Part shown: piece by piece, positions 35,801-44,497 of the stretch | Layout: each line of letters begins with the position of its first letter | Position numbering within the stretch: the first letter of the stretch is position 1 | Translations under genes and position numbers: made by a program | The notes under the pieces: generated by a model | The model's database searches: none | What the model saw: the letters and a program-made list of their open reading frames with translations, nothing else | Told to the model about the DNA's origin: nothing | DNA from: Mediterraneibacter catenae | GTDB lineage: Bacteria > Bacillota > Clostridia > Lachnospirales > Lachnospiraceae | Assembly: GCF_008691045.1 (NCBI RefSeq) | Contig: NZ_VMSO01000014.1 | Coordinates: forward strand, 1 to 64,000 | DNA length: 64,000 nucleotides | Direction of reading: 5' to 3'

Positions 35801-38800
35801 ATCACAGGGGAACTGAGTGGCGTAATCTTTAAAGATCCCCTTGCACCAGAAGAGCCGGAGACAGGATGGCAGACGACGGATGAATACCTTTCCGGCGATG
35901 TGCGGAGCAAGCTGAGGATCGCACAGATGGCGGCAGAGAAAAATCCGGATTTTTCTGTGAATGTGGAAGCGCTCAGAAAGGCGCAGCCGAAAGATCTGGA
36001 TGCATCGGAAATAGATGTGCAGCTCGGCGCCACATGGATTGACCGGGACTATATTCAGCAGTTTATGGAAGAGACATTCGATACGCCTTTTTACCTGCAG
36101 AGGAATATTCAAGTCAATTTCTCTTCTGCTACAGCAGAGTGGCGGATTACCGGAAAAAGCGCACCCAGTACCCATGACGTCAACGCATATGTCACTTACG
36201 GCACAAACCGGGCGAATGCGTATAAGATTCTGGAGGAAACACTCAATCTGAAAGATATCCGTATTTATGACACGTATGAAGACGCCGATGGGAAAAAGAA
36301 AAGAGTCCTGAACAAAAAGGAGACGACCCTTGCACAGCAGAAACAGCAGGCAATCAAAGACGCCTTTGCCAACTGGATCTGGCGCGATCCGCAGAGAAGG
36401 GAAGAACTTGTAACGCGCTACAACGAGCTTTTCAACTCCACCCGTCCGAGAGAATATGACGGCAGCCATATCCGCTTCGGAGGGATGAATCCGGACATTA
36501 AGCTCCGCCTTCATCAGTTAAATGCTATTGCCCATGTGCTTTACGGCGGAAATACGCTGCTTGCCCATGAAGTGGGTGCAGGGAAGACATTTGAGATGGC
36601 GGCTTCCGCAATGGAATCGAAGCGGTTGGGGCTGTGCCAGAAGAGTATGTTTGTCGTGCCGAATCATCTGACGCTCCAGTGGGCAAATGAATTTCTGCGG
36701 CTGTATCCGGGTGCAAAGCTGCTTGTCGCGACGAAAAAGGATTTCGAGACTGCCAGAAGGAAAAAGTTCTGCGCCCGGATCGCCACAGGGGATTATGATG
36801 CAGTCATTATCGGGCACTCACAGTTTGAGAAAATCCCGATTTCCGCAGAACGTCAGGAGCGGCTCTTACAGGAGCAGATCGACGATATTGAGGACGCGAT
36901 CGCTGAATTAAAATACAGTAAGGGCGAGACATTTACCATTAAACAGATGGAAAAGACGAGAAAAACGCTGCAGACCCGGTTGGATAAACTGATGGCAGAA
37001 GAGAAGAAAGACGATGTGGTGACATTCGAGCAGTTAGGCGTAGACAGGCTCTTTGTGGATGAGAGCCATGCGTTCAAAAATTTGTTCCTTTATACAAAAA
37101 TGAGAAACGTAGCAGGGCTTTCCACCTCAGAAGCACAGAAGTCTTCCGATATGTTTATGAAGTGCAGATATATGGATGAGATCACCGGAGGGCGGGGGAT
37201 CGTTTTTGCCACGGGAACGCCGGTGAGCAATTCCATGTCAGAGCTTTATACGGTGATGCGTTATCTTCAATACGGTACACTCCAGAAAATGGGACTGACA
37301 CATTTTGACTGTTGGGCGTCTACTTTTGGGGAGACGACGACAGCCATCGAGCTTGCACCGGAGGGAACCGGATACAGGGCGAGGACGAGGTTTGCAAAGT
37401 TCTTCAATCTTCCGGAGCTGATGAATCTGTTCAAAGAGGTTGCGGATATTAAGACGGCAGATCAGCTCAACCTTCCTGTGCCGGAGGCAAAGTTTGAGAC
37501 AATTGTGGTGCAGCCGTCAGAGATTCAGAAGGAAATGGTGGCAGAGCTGTCACAGAGAGCGGCGGATGTTCACAGCGGTTCGGTTGATCCGAGCATCGAC
37601 AATATGCTGCGTATCACTTCTGACGGACGCAAGATCGGGCTTGACCAGAGACTGATGAATCCGCTTCTTCCGGATGATCCGGGAAGCAAGCTGAATGCCT
37701 GTGTAGAAAATGTACTGCGAATATGGGAGGAAAGAAAAGCCGACCGTCTGACGCAGCTTCTTTTCTGTGATCTGTCTACGCCGAAGAATGACGGCAGCTT
37801 CAATGTCTATGATGATATCCGGGACAAACTGGAAAAAGCAGGAGTGCCCACGGAAGAGATCGCTTATGTCCATGATGCGAATACGGAGACAAAGAAGAAA
37901 GAACTGTTCGCGAAAGTCCGGATAGGACAGGTGCGGGTGCTTATGGGAAGCACACAGAAAATGGGTGCGGGGACGAACGTACAGGACCGATTAGTTGCAG
38001 TTCATCATCTTGATGTGGGGTGGCGTCCGTCCGATATGACACAGAGGAACGGTCGTATCATCCGGCAGGGAAACCGGAACAAAGAAGTACAGGTCTATAA
38101 TTACGTGACAGAGGGAACATTTGATGCTTATTTGTTTCAGACACTGGAGAATAAACAGCGGTTCATCAGCCAGATTATGACAAGTAAAAGTCCGGTTCGT
38201 TCCTGTGAGGATGTGGATGAACAGGCTCTTTCCTATGCTGAGATCAAAGCGCTCTGTGCGGGGAACCCGTTGATTAAAGAAAAAATGGATCTGGACGTAG
38301 ACGTGGCAAGACTGAAAGTTCTGAGAGCTGACCATATGAGTCAGCAGTACCGTCTGGAAGATCAGCTTCTCAAATATTTTCCCGCCGAGATCAAAAGTCA
38401 GGAGAGCCTGATCCGGGGGATGGAAGCAGATATGCGTACAGCAGCATCCCATCCGCAGGTGAAAGACGGATTCTGCGGGATAGAGATAATGGGAAAAAGT
38501 TATGCGGAAAAAGAAGCGGCAGGAGAAGCAATTCTTGCTGCCTGTAAAGGGATGAAAAGCACAGACTCTCTGCAGATCGGTTCGTACCGTGGATTTTCTG
38601 TAGAGCTTACGTTTGACAGTTTTAGTAAAGATTTTTCTGCTGTGCTGAAAGGCGCGGTGAGCCATAAGGCTGTGTTGGGAACAGATGCGAGAGGAAATAT
38701 TACGAGAATGGATAACGTTCTGTCTAATATTTCTGCCCGAATGGAACGGGCGGAAGAGAAGCTGACGGATTTAGTATCACAGCAGGAATCGGCAAAAGCT

Positions 38801-39028
38801 GAACTTGGGAAGCCGTTCCCGCAGGAAAAGGAGCTCACAGAGAAAAGCGTACGTCTGGCAGAACTGGATTCTCTGCTGAACATGGAAGAACGCGCAGGCG
38901 AACAGAAATGTGAAAGCGTGGATACCGAAAGATGCGGGAAAAGGACTTCCGTGTTGGCACAGCTGAAAGAAAAAGCGGAGACGGTACAGCCTCAGAGCCG
39001 CAGGATAGAACGGGAGGAAGTATTGTAA
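32858..39028 (+). CDS. Giant DNA methylase-SNF2 helicase protein
   Basis: The 2056-residue protein is the LtrC/SNF2-like protein of Tn1549-type ICEs. An N-terminal domain (LYFSALAEHSAEQLTKSREQ) and a charged linker (about 250-380) precede an adenine-methylase fold with EPSMGIGNFFG (near 561) and a variant NPPF motif, GNVPFGNY (near 622). The helicase part has LAHEVGAGKTFEMA (near 1233), DESHAFKNL (near 1402) and RIIRQGNRNKEV (near 1734). It may protect or process incoming DNA. The linker is also read in another frame as tnpV (33630-33980). AAATGGAGGCATAA precedes the start. Confidence 0.9.
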   Translation: MSKLLYFSALAEHSAEQLTKSREQWTAFLTTVARLYKYPYYDQLLIHAQRPQATACAEYDFWRNRMNRYVKRGSHGIGLIDVSGMKPRLHYVFDVADTGERADSRPVQLWKMEEAHRKPIEAALEYRFGTDAELGLAQQISMITDRLALDYWSNCGKQVLDIIADSYLEGYDERKIENEFRMTASVSASYALYSRCMDHPDDYIDKEDFREIFDFNTAGTVNALGTAVSEISAEVFREIEIAVRNYEKSRQEERSSRHDERTDIHETGRVLSSESDIGRNERAASGQIRDDAQELPAGEQADYLQRPDPEREAVRPSAGDRRDSEPENGADDERTVREESGSRQEDASDGMGAAYERPESAGGGSDPERPYQQLSLDLTLSPETENITVRTEEAASEEPAAFSVGKVQSSDSEPEDRSGDQQEEPRKEESKEPVFSGDSTIPENFHITDEHLGEGGAKTKYRRNVEAIRVLQQIEASDRYATPGEQQILSRYVGWGGLADAFDSRKDNWASEYQELRNLLSEEEYASARASTLNAHYTSPAVIGAIYEAVERMGFNHGNILEPSMGIGNFFGMLPESMHESRLYGVELDSITGRIAKQLYPLADITVAGFETTDRRDFFDLAVGNVPFGNYKVRDKGYDRLNFSIHNYFFAKTLDQVRPGGIIAFVTSRYTMDAKDPSARKYLAQRAELLGAIRLPNNAFRANAGTDVVSDILFLQKRNHPVDIEPDWVHLGMTPDGFPINSYFTEHPEMMLGELTSESTQYGKEECTVVPIPGRELSEQLREAVGRLYGRYLEPELANSEADEILQDVIPADPDVKNYSYTVVDGEVYYRENSAMRRMELNDTAKERVKGMVQLREIVGELMEYQLEDYPDEMIREKQEELNRAYDEFTGKYGIINSRGNAQAFSDDSSYYLLCSLENIDEDGKMESKADMFTKRTIRPERKVTSVDTPEEALAISIGEHGKVDLSYMSELLGTPGEYDRITGELSGVIFKDPLAPEEPETGWQTTDEYLSGDVRSKLRIAQMAAEKNPDFSVNVEALRKAQPKDLDASEIDVQLGATWIDRDYIQQFMEETFDTPFYLQRNIQVNFSSATAEWRITGKSAPSTHDVNAYVTYGTNRANAYKILEETLNLKDIRIYDTYEDADGKKKRVLNKKETTLAQQKQQAIKDAFANWIWRDPQRREELVTRYNELFNSTRPREYDGSHIRFGGMNPDIKLRLHQLNAIAHVLYGGNTLLAHEVGAGKTFEMAASAMESKRLGLCQKSMFVVPNHLTLQWANEFLRLYPGAKLLVATKKDFETARRKKFCARIATGDYDAVIIGHSQFEKIPISAERQERLLQEQIDDIEDAIAELKYSKGETFTIKQMEKTRKTLQTRLDKLMAEEKKDDVVTFEQLGVDRLFVDESHAFKNLFLYTKMRNVAGLSTSEAQKSSDMFMKCRYMDEITGGRGIVFATGTPVSNSMSELYTVMRYLQYGTLQKMGLTHFDCWASTFGETTTAIELAPEGTGYRARTRFAKFFNLPELMNLFKEVADIKTADQLNLPVPEAKFETIVVQPSEIQKEMVAELSQRAADVHSGSVDPSIDNMLRITSDGRKIGLDQRLMNPLLPDDPGSKLNACVENVLRIWEERKADRLTQLLFCDLSTPKNDGSFNVYDDIRDKLEKAGVPTEEIAYVHDANTETKKKELFAKVRIGQVRVLMGSTQKMGAGTNVQDRLVAVHHLDVGWRPSDMTQRNGRIIRQGNRNKEVQVYNYVTEGTFDAYLFQTLENKQRFISQIMTSKSPVRSCEDVDEQALSYAEIKALCAGNPLIKEKMDLDVDVARLKVLRADHMSQQYRLEDQLLKYFPAEIKSQESLIRGMEADMRTAASHPQVKDGFCGIEIMGKSYAEKEAAGEAILAACKGMKSTDSLQIGSYRGFSVELTFDSFSKDFSAVLKGAVSHKAVLGTDARGNITRMDNVLSNISARMERAEEKLTDLVSQQESAKAELGKPFPQEKELTEKSVRLAELDSLLNMEERAGEQKCESVDTERCGKRTSVLAQLKEKAETVQPQSRRIEREEVL
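33630..33980 (+). CDS. tnpV: TnpV-like protein overprinted in the methylase-helicase gene
   Basis: The 116-residue protein MMKELTYTKQGEYYLPNLTL...QPLGKYGMMRRSFLQENKP...HQMEWVQHMNALKAQAEEVI matches transposon-encoded TnpV in full. It is read in a different frame from the 2056-residue protein, wholly inside its linker, on the same strand. AAAGGAG at 33615-33621 precedes ATG 33630. The host protein has a low-complexity Arg/Glu/Ser linker here, as expected if the tnpV frame is the constrained one. TnpV function is not established. Confidence 0.8.
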   Translation: MMKELTYTKQGEYYLPNLTLGETREQPLGKYGMMRRSFLQENKPIIYNDLILKGKLFDHLREIEETANRRMEQMMKELLEKNPAPDKKTHQMEWVQHMNALKAQAEEVILNDLINS

Positions 39029-39360
39029 TGGAGAAGAGAAACCGGCAGATGCATTTCCGTCTGACTGCAAGCGAGATGGAACGTGTGGAAGCGAAAATGA
39101 AAGAACTCGGTATCAAAAGTCTCTGCGCATATCTGAGAAAAATGGCTCTGGACGGGTACTGCGTAAAACTCGATCTGCAGGACGTGAAAGAACTGGTCAG
39201 CCTGCTCCGGCGATGCAGCAACAATTTGAATCAGTATGCAAAAAAGGCAAATGAAAACGGGAGCATTTATGAGGCTGATATCAAAGATCTGAGAGTGCGT
39301 CTGGATGAAATATGGGATGGTGTGAAAGAAATCCTTGAACGGCTTGCAGGGATTTCGTAA
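39028..39360 (+). CDS. mobC: MobC-like relaxosome protein
   Basis: The 110-residue protein has a ribbon-helix-helix-like start (QMHFRLTASEMERVEAKMKE) and the MobC pattern LRRCSNNLNQYAKKANENGS. It would bind near oriT and help the relaxase open the DNA. ATG 39028 shares a base with the preceding stop (TAATG). Confidence 0.88.
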   Translation: MEKRNRQMHFRLTASEMERVEAKMKELGIKSLCAYLRKMALDGYCVKLDLQDVKELVSLLRRCSNNLNQYAKKANENGSIYEADIKDLRVRLDEIWDGVKEILERLAGIS

Positions 39361-39525
39361 GAGGGAGCAGATGCAGTGCGATGCTGTGTCTGCTACATAA
39401 CAGATTCACAGCAGAAAAATGTTATATACAATAGTGAAAGAATGTTAAATACTGGGCTTGACATCCTTGTGGAAACAGTTTGGGTATAGTAGAATCAAAA
39501 CATAGAGGACAGGAGGTGCATAGAG

Positions 39526-39822
39526 ATGATGTGGCTGATAAAATTTCCGTTTCGGCTTTTGGCGATTCCGGTATTTCTGACAGCATGGCTGTTTCTGATT
39601 GTAATAAAACTGCTGTCCTATCTCGGGAATCTGGCGGGCGGTCTGGTGATATTGATCGTGGCAGGAGGAATCATTTTCTATATTTATAAAATGCAGTGGA
39701 CGAACCTCTTCCTGTCAGTCTTGGTCGGAGTTTTGGTTCTGGCTGCGATGTTTTGCGCCACAATCATTGAGATGACGATGGAACGGATCTGCACCGCAAT
39801 CGGGGATTTTATTCGTTACTAA
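39526..39822 (+). CDS. Small ICE membrane protein
   Basis: The 98-residue protein has three hydrophobic segments (near 8-30, 36-52 and 57-80), with almost no soluble part. CAGGAGGTG precedes ATG 39526. Similar small membrane proteins lie between mobC and the relaxase gene in related ICEs. No function is known. Confidence 0.7.
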   Translation: MMWLIKFPFRLLAIPVFLTAWLFLIVIKLLSYLGNLAGGLVILIVAGGIIFYIYKMQWTNLFLSVLVGVLVLAAMFCATIIEMTMERICTAIGDFIRY

Positions 39823-39848
39823 AAAACAAATATAAAGAATAGATGCAT

Positions 39849-39875
39849 GAGCTGCCAACCGGCGGCTCTTTTTTC
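39849..39875 (+). terminator. Rho-independent terminator
   Basis: GAGCTGCC pairs with GGCGGCTC around AACC, followed by six T. Confidence 0.8.
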
Positions 39876-39943
39876 TTGTAACGGCAACCGGCAGTCATGC
39901 TTGCCGGAGTAGCATTTGTTGGAGAAGGGAGACGTAAACAAGA

Positions 39944-41368
39944 ATGGCAGTGACACGTTTGATTCCACTGCATATTAACAAAGGAAAGACGATAGCGCAG
40001 TGTCTTACAGACCGATTGGAGTATGGAAAGAACGGTAGAAAAACAGAAGACGGAAAATATATCAGCTCCTATGAGTGCGATCCTCGGACTGCAGATGAAG
40101 AATTCCTTCTTGCAAAACGACAGTATCTTCATATTACCGGGAGAAAGCAGGAGAAGGATGTGATCGCCTATCAGATCAGACAGTCTTTCAAGCCGGGAGA
40201 AATCTCGCCCGAGAAAGCGAATGAGATCGGCTATGAACTGGCAAAGCGTTTTACAAAAGAGCGTCATGCATTTATCGTAGCAACCCATACGGACCGGGCG
40301 CATATCCACAATCATATTTATTTCAATTCTACATCTCTGGACTGTAAGAGAAAGTTCCGGGATTTCCGTTTTTCATGGAAAGCGCTCAGCCGGATCAGCG
40401 ACCGTATTTGTCTGGAGCATGGATTATCCATCGTAGAACCGAAGCGCAGAAAAACTAAGAAACAGATCGATCGTCCGAAGCGGCCATCGCTCAGAGACGG
40501 TCTTCGCGCTGCCATAGATGCTGCACTGGAAAAGAAGCCGAAAGACTTTGATGAACTGATAAAACTTCTTGAAGCAGACGGTTATGAATTTAAAGATGGG
40601 AAACATCCAGCATTCCGCGGAACAGGACAAAAGCGTTTTCTGCGTCTGCGGTCATTGGGGGATGGATACAGCGAAGAAGAGCTTCGGGCAGTTATTTCCG
40701 GAAAAGCCGAATCAAGAAGAAAAGAGAAAAAGCCGCAATGCCGAATTAAGCCGGGGCTGAATCTTTTGATTGATATTCAGGAGAAGTTGAAGCAGGGGAA
40801 AGGTGCAGGATATGAGAGGTGGGCAAAAGTCTTTAATCTGAAACAGATGGCGCAGGTCATGTGCTTTCTGCAGGAGAACGGACTGACGAGCTATGAAGAA
40901 CTGTCAAAGAAGACAGATGAAATGACGGCACGTTTCAATCAGCTTTCGGAGATGATTAAAATATCAGAAAAACGTCTTGCAGAGATTGCTGTGTTAAGGA
41001 CACATATCATAAATTATTCTAAGACGAGAAATGTTTATGTAGCATATCGGAAAGCAGGGTACAGCAGAAAGTTTTATGAGGCGCACCGGGAAGAGATCAT
41101 GCTTCATAAAGCTGCGAAAGAGGCATTCAATCAACTGAATGTGAAAAAGATTCCTCGGGTGAAAGAGCTGAATATGGAGTATGCAGAAGTGATGGAGCAG
41201 AAGAAAGCCGCATATACAGAGTATCGCTCTGTGAGAAAGGAAATGCAGGATTATGTGATCGCAAGAAAGACTGCAGCGACAATACTGGAGATCGACCTCG
41301 AAGCCAAAGTTCGGAAAAGGCAGGAGCAGGAAAAAGAAAAAGATACGAAAAGGGATACCGGCAGGTAA
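39944..41368 (+). CDS. MobP-type relaxase of the ICE
   Basis: The 474-residue protein cuts the ICE oriT and pilots the strand. The relaxase motif III, RAHIHNHIYFNS, is near residue 120; residues 1-60 (IPLHINKGKTIAQCLTDRLE, then SYECDP) fit the mobilization nuclease family of Tn1549-like ICEs. The C-terminal half is basic and partly coiled coil. GGAGAAGGGAG precedes the ATG. The palindrome-rich stretch after it may be the oriT. Confidence 0.91.
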   Translation: MAVTRLIPLHINKGKTIAQCLTDRLEYGKNGRKTEDGKYISSYECDPRTADEEFLLAKRQYLHITGRKQEKDVIAYQIRQSFKPGEISPEKANEIGYELAKRFTKERHAFIVATHTDRAHIHNHIYFNSTSLDCKRKFRDFRFSWKALSRISDRICLEHGLSIVEPKRRKTKKQIDRPKRPSLRDGLRAAIDAALEKKPKDFDELIKLLEADGYEFKDGKHPAFRGTGQKRFLRLRSLGDGYSEEELRAVISGKAESRRKEKKPQCRIKPGLNLLIDIQEKLKQGKGAGYERWAKVFNLKQMAQVMCFLQENGLTSYEELSKKTDEMTARFNQLSEMIKISEKRLAEIAVLRTHIINYSKTRNVYVAYRKAGYSRKFYEAHREEIMLHKAAKEAFNQLNVKKIPRVKELNMEYAEVMEQKKAAYTEYRSVRKEMQDYVIARKTAATILEIDLEAKVRKRQEQEKEKDTKRDTGR

Positions 41369-41373
41369 GATGA

Positions 41374-41423
41374 ACCGGAGCAGATGTCATGGAAATGTAT
41401 GACGTCTGCTCCGGTCTTTTTCT
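41374..41423 (+). terminator. Strong terminator after relaxase gene
   Basis: ACCGGAGCAGATGTCAT pairs with ATGACGTCTGCTCCGGT (one G-T pair), followed by CTTTTTCTTTG. Confidence 0.85.
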
Positions 41424-41442
41424 TTGTGCCTGCGGCGGAAAA

Positions 41443-41576
41443 GCGTTCGGAACGAACGCGCAGCCATCATCGGAGATGATGAATATGAGGGGCTTGGGGA
41501 GACTTCACCAACAAGCAGAATGACGGAAAGACGCCGGAGGGCGGTGAACGGAATGAGCAGAGTGGTACCACTCTGC
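41443..41576. other. Palindrome cluster, oriT candidate of the ICE
   Basis: Three perfect inverted repeats lie in 134 bases: GCGTTCG/CGAACGC (41443-41459), CATCATC/GATGATG (41465-41481) and the 20-base palindrome GCAGAGTGGTACCACTCTGC (41557-41576). An imperfect TTGGGGA/TCACCAA pair lies between. No gene is present here. The position directly after the relaxase gene fits an oriT or the end of the transfer module. Confidence 0.55.
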
Positions 41577-41638
41577 CCTGCTTGCTAAGTTGTGAAAATC
41601 TGAACATCAAGAATTTGGGTATCTAAGGAATAGTACTT

Positions 41639-41863
41639 TCATATCTTTCTCGGATAGGGTTTCTTTTCGTTTGTAAGTCCAACTATATAATCTATACTGA
41701 CATTATATAACAGCGAAAGTTGTATTAACATATCGACAGGAATTTGTCGTGTTCCTTTTTCATATCTTCTATATACTTCACGCTGACAACCTAGATATTC
41801 AGCAATCTCGGCTTGAGTTTGATCATTATCAATTCTTAAGTCTTCTAAACGATGAAATTGCAT
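41639..41863 (-). CDS. XRE-type HTH regulator
   Basis: The 74-residue protein has NDQTQAEIAEYLGCQREVYR, then RYEKGTRQIPVDMLIQLSLL, a standard Cro/CI helix-turn-helix. The start at 41863 follows GAGGTGAT; the longer frame from 41923 has no such site. It is read against the relaxase operon and stands at the edge of the accessory region. It may regulate its neighbour at 42045. Confidence 0.82.
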   Translation of the reverse strand: MQFHRLEDLRIDNDQTQAEIAEYLGCQREVYRRYEKGTRQIPVDMLIQLSLLYNVSIDYIVGLTNEKKPYPRKI

Positions 41864-42044
41864 TATATCACCTCTTCGAAATGCTATCATATAGTTGCTT
41901 TTCAAAAGTGGATATGCTACCATATGGTTGTATTATGTGCGCTAGAAATTGAAAAAATTAGCAAAAAAGTAAGTAAGAATAATGCGCCTAGAGAACGGGA
42001 AATGATGAGTGCCACAAAGTAATATTGTGAAGGAGGAAATGAAA

Positions 42045-42542
42045 ATGTCGACGGATTATTATTGTAAATGTAAGGATTGTGAATATATTGATCCGACTGA
42101 GAAATATGGATATAAGTGGTATTGTACCTATCGAAAAACATATGAAGATCCAGATGAAGTAAAAGAATGTAGATATTATAAACAACGTGGCAGTGGTAGT
42201 GGGGGATGTTTTCTCACAACAGTTTGTTGTGAAGAAAAAGGCCTTCCAGACGATTGTTATGAGTTGACAATGATGCGAAAGTATAGAGATGAGATATTGA
42301 AAAAAACGGTTTTGGGTGAAAAGATTATCAAATTCTATTATAATGAAGCCCCTCGTATAGTGCAGCAAATAAAAGGATCTGATAAAAGGGAAGAAATATG
42401 TACATGGATATATAATGAAATTCGGAAAGTGATACATGATTATGAAAATGGAAATCTGAATGAAGCAGGTAGTAGGTATTTATTTATGATGTATCAGGCA
42501 GATTTAGTATCTGCAAATAGCAATAAGTTATTCATAGATTGA
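42045..42542 (+). CDS. CFI-box-CTERM domain protein
   Basis: The 165-residue AT-rich gene encodes a cysteine-containing N-terminus (CKCKDCEYIDPTEKYGYKWY, then C and ECRYY), a Gly/Ser linker and a C-terminal CFI-box-like region starting GGCFLTTVCCEEKGLPDDCY and then TMMRKYRDEILKKT. The N-terminal cysteines may bind zinc. ATG 42045 has AGGAGG eight bases upstream. It lies next to a Sel1-repeat gene of similar composition; the two look like one cargo unit. The function of CFI-box proteins is not settled. Confidence 0.75.
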   Translation: MSTDYYCKCKDCEYIDPTEKYGYKWYCTYRKTYEDPDEVKECRYYKQRGSGSGGCFLTTVCCEEKGLPDDCYELTMMRKYRDEILKKTVLGEKIIKFYYNEAPRIVQQIKGSDKREEICTWIYNEIRKVIHDYENGNLNEAGSRYLFMMYQADLVSANSNKLFID

Positions 42543-42607
42543 ATATTTATTATAAAATCTTGGTTTGAATTAAGTAATATAATTGACTATTTTAAGGGGA
42601 ATGTACG

Positions 42608-44365
42608 ATGAATAAAGATATTTTATTAAATAATGACTTACCGATAGTAACAGAATACGATAAAGTATACGAAACAGCGAATTTAGACGATGTAATAGCC
42701 GAAGTTAACAAAAATAATCCTACGGCAATGTATGAACTGGCTAGAAGGTATCAATTCGGAGAGTCAGGAGCAGAAAAAAATACGAGTAAAGCTATGGAGT
42801 TATATAAAAAAATTCTTCAATACCAACGAAATACTTGTGCAATGTATAGGCTGGCATATGCATATTTAGATGAAGAATTCGGAGAAGATCAGCGTGAAGA
42901 AGGTATAGGGTATTATGAAGCAGCAGTAGAATTGGGCGATGCAGATGCGGCGGTTCAGTTAGGAATTATGTATGAGTTTGGTGACTTAATCGAACAGGAT
43001 TATGAAAAAGCACTTAAACTGTACGAATTTTCTGTAGAACATGGACGTTCAGATGTTTATTATAATATTGGAGAAATTTATAGACATAAAGGGATGTGGG
43101 CACAGGCAATAGAGAGTTATGAAAAAGCCATTAATGCAGGTGCTTTGCAGGCGGCATTACCATTAGGCACATTTTATGAACAAGGAATCGGTGTTGAAGA
43201 AAATGCAGAAAAAGCTTTTGAGCTATACAGCTTAGCGCACTCTGATGAAGATCCTGATCCAAATAGTGCTTTTTTCTTGGGAACAATGTATTATCTAGGG
43301 AAAGGAACTGAGGAAAACGAAGCTAAAGCATTCCAATTATTAAAGGAGGCATCGGACCAAAATGATGAGAGAGCAAATTTATTTTTAGGAGATTTGTATA
43401 GAAGGGGTGTACCTGATTATGTAGAAAAAGACTTGAACAAGGCAATGAAATGTTTATCTCAAGTTGATGTATCACAAGAACCGACTGCATGGTATATAAA
43501 AGGATTGATATACTTAGAACAAAATGATGATCAAGCTGTTGAATGTTTGAGGCGAGCAGCAGATGGCGGCAATGATAATGCTAAGCAGATGTTGGAGCTA
43601 TTTACAGGAGAAGATATCGACATAATTGAGAATGAGATCCCTGATCTGGTAAAAGATGCAATAAGAGGAAATGAAAAATCTTGTATGTGCTTGGCAGTAA
43701 TTTATATGGGGGATTCATCATTTGGACCGGATTTCTATAATTTTGAAAAAATGAAATTCTGGACAAATAGATGCTTAAGTCTACATACGTCAAAAGGTGA
43801 TTTATACTATGCCGAATGTTTATCCAGATGGGCAAAAGTACGGAGAAAGAATCGAATTTATGACAGCGATGTTCTTAGCGACTTACAAAAATCAAATGAA
43901 ATGCTGTTGCAATTAAAAGATTCTGGAGAATGTAATATTGATGAAATTAACGAGATTTATTATCAGAATGAGTGGGAAATGGGTTGGGTTATTTGTTATT
44001 CTGATTTAAAGGATGCCGCTAATTTATCGAAAGCGTACAGTTATTTTGAAGATGTATGTAAAAATTATCTATGTTCAGATGCTCTACATGGAATGGCGGT
44101 AGTGTCTTTATTTAAAGATGATACATTCGGGTTTGCTCAGTATACGGCAAAAGCATTGGAGTATGATAAATGGTTAGATAATGAAATGTATGCAAACTGT
44201 CTACACAATATGGGAGGAATTTTTTTGGCGCAGACAAATTCAAAGGATAATTTGGAAAATGCATATCAACATTTTTCTAAGGCAGCTGAATTGGGATATG
44301 AAGATTCAAAAAAAGAATTATCACATTTCCATAGAACTTTATTTGGAAAGCTGAAGTATGATTAA
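42608..44365 (+). CDS. Sel1-like repeat (TPR-related) protein
   Basis: The 585-residue protein is built of Sel1-like repeats of about 36 residues, for example AMYELARRYQFGESGAEKNT, AAVQLGIMYEFGDLIEQDYE and AFFLGTMYYLGKGTEENEAK. Such solenoids bind partner proteins. There is no signal peptide, so it is cytoplasmic. TTTTAAGGGG precedes the ATG. The gene is AT-rich compared with the ICE backbone. Together with the CFI-box gene it may form a two-gene accessory system; the function is unknown. Confidence 0.88.
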   Translation: MNKDILLNNDLPIVTEYDKVYETANLDDVIAEVNKNNPTAMYELARRYQFGESGAEKNTSKAMELYKKILQYQRNTCAMYRLAYAYLDEEFGEDQREEGIGYYEAAVELGDADAAVQLGIMYEFGDLIEQDYEKALKLYEFSVEHGRSDVYYNIGEIYRHKGMWAQAIESYEKAINAGALQAALPLGTFYEQGIGVEENAEKAFELYSLAHSDEDPDPNSAFFLGTMYYLGKGTEENEAKAFQLLKEASDQNDERANLFLGDLYRRGVPDYVEKDLNKAMKCLSQVDVSQEPTAWYIKGLIYLEQNDDQAVECLRRAADGGNDNAKQMLELFTGEDIDIIENEIPDLVKDAIRGNEKSCMCLAVIYMGDSSFGPDFYNFEKMKFWTNRCLSLHTSKGDLYYAECLSRWAKVRRKNRIYDSDVLSDLQKSNEMLLQLKDSGECNIDEINEIYYQNEWEMGWVICYSDLKDAANLSKAYSYFEDVCKNYLCSDALHGMAVVSLFKDDTFGFAQYTAKALEYDKWLDNEMYANCLHNMGGIFLAQTNSKDNLENAYQHFSKAAELGYEDSKKELSHFHRTLFGKLKYD

Positions 44366-44412
44366 AGGGTAAAAAATAGTCGGAACTTTGGTTTTTAAAG
44401 TAAAATTTATAT

Positions 44413-44460
44413 TAAAGAGCAGTGGAAATAGACAAAATAAAATATTTTCACTGCTCTTCT
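44413..44460. terminator. Bidirectional terminator between convergent genes
   Basis: AAGAGCAGTGGAAATA pairs with TATTTTCACTGCTCTT across an A-rich loop. Confidence 0.75.
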
Positions 44461-44497
44461 TATGGAGTATTATATAAAGGTTATGAGAAATCCAAGG

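Noticed and set aside
39458-39490. Possible promoter TTGACA ... TATAGT before the small membrane protein gene
   Set aside because: The spacer is 21 bases, too long for a normal promoter.
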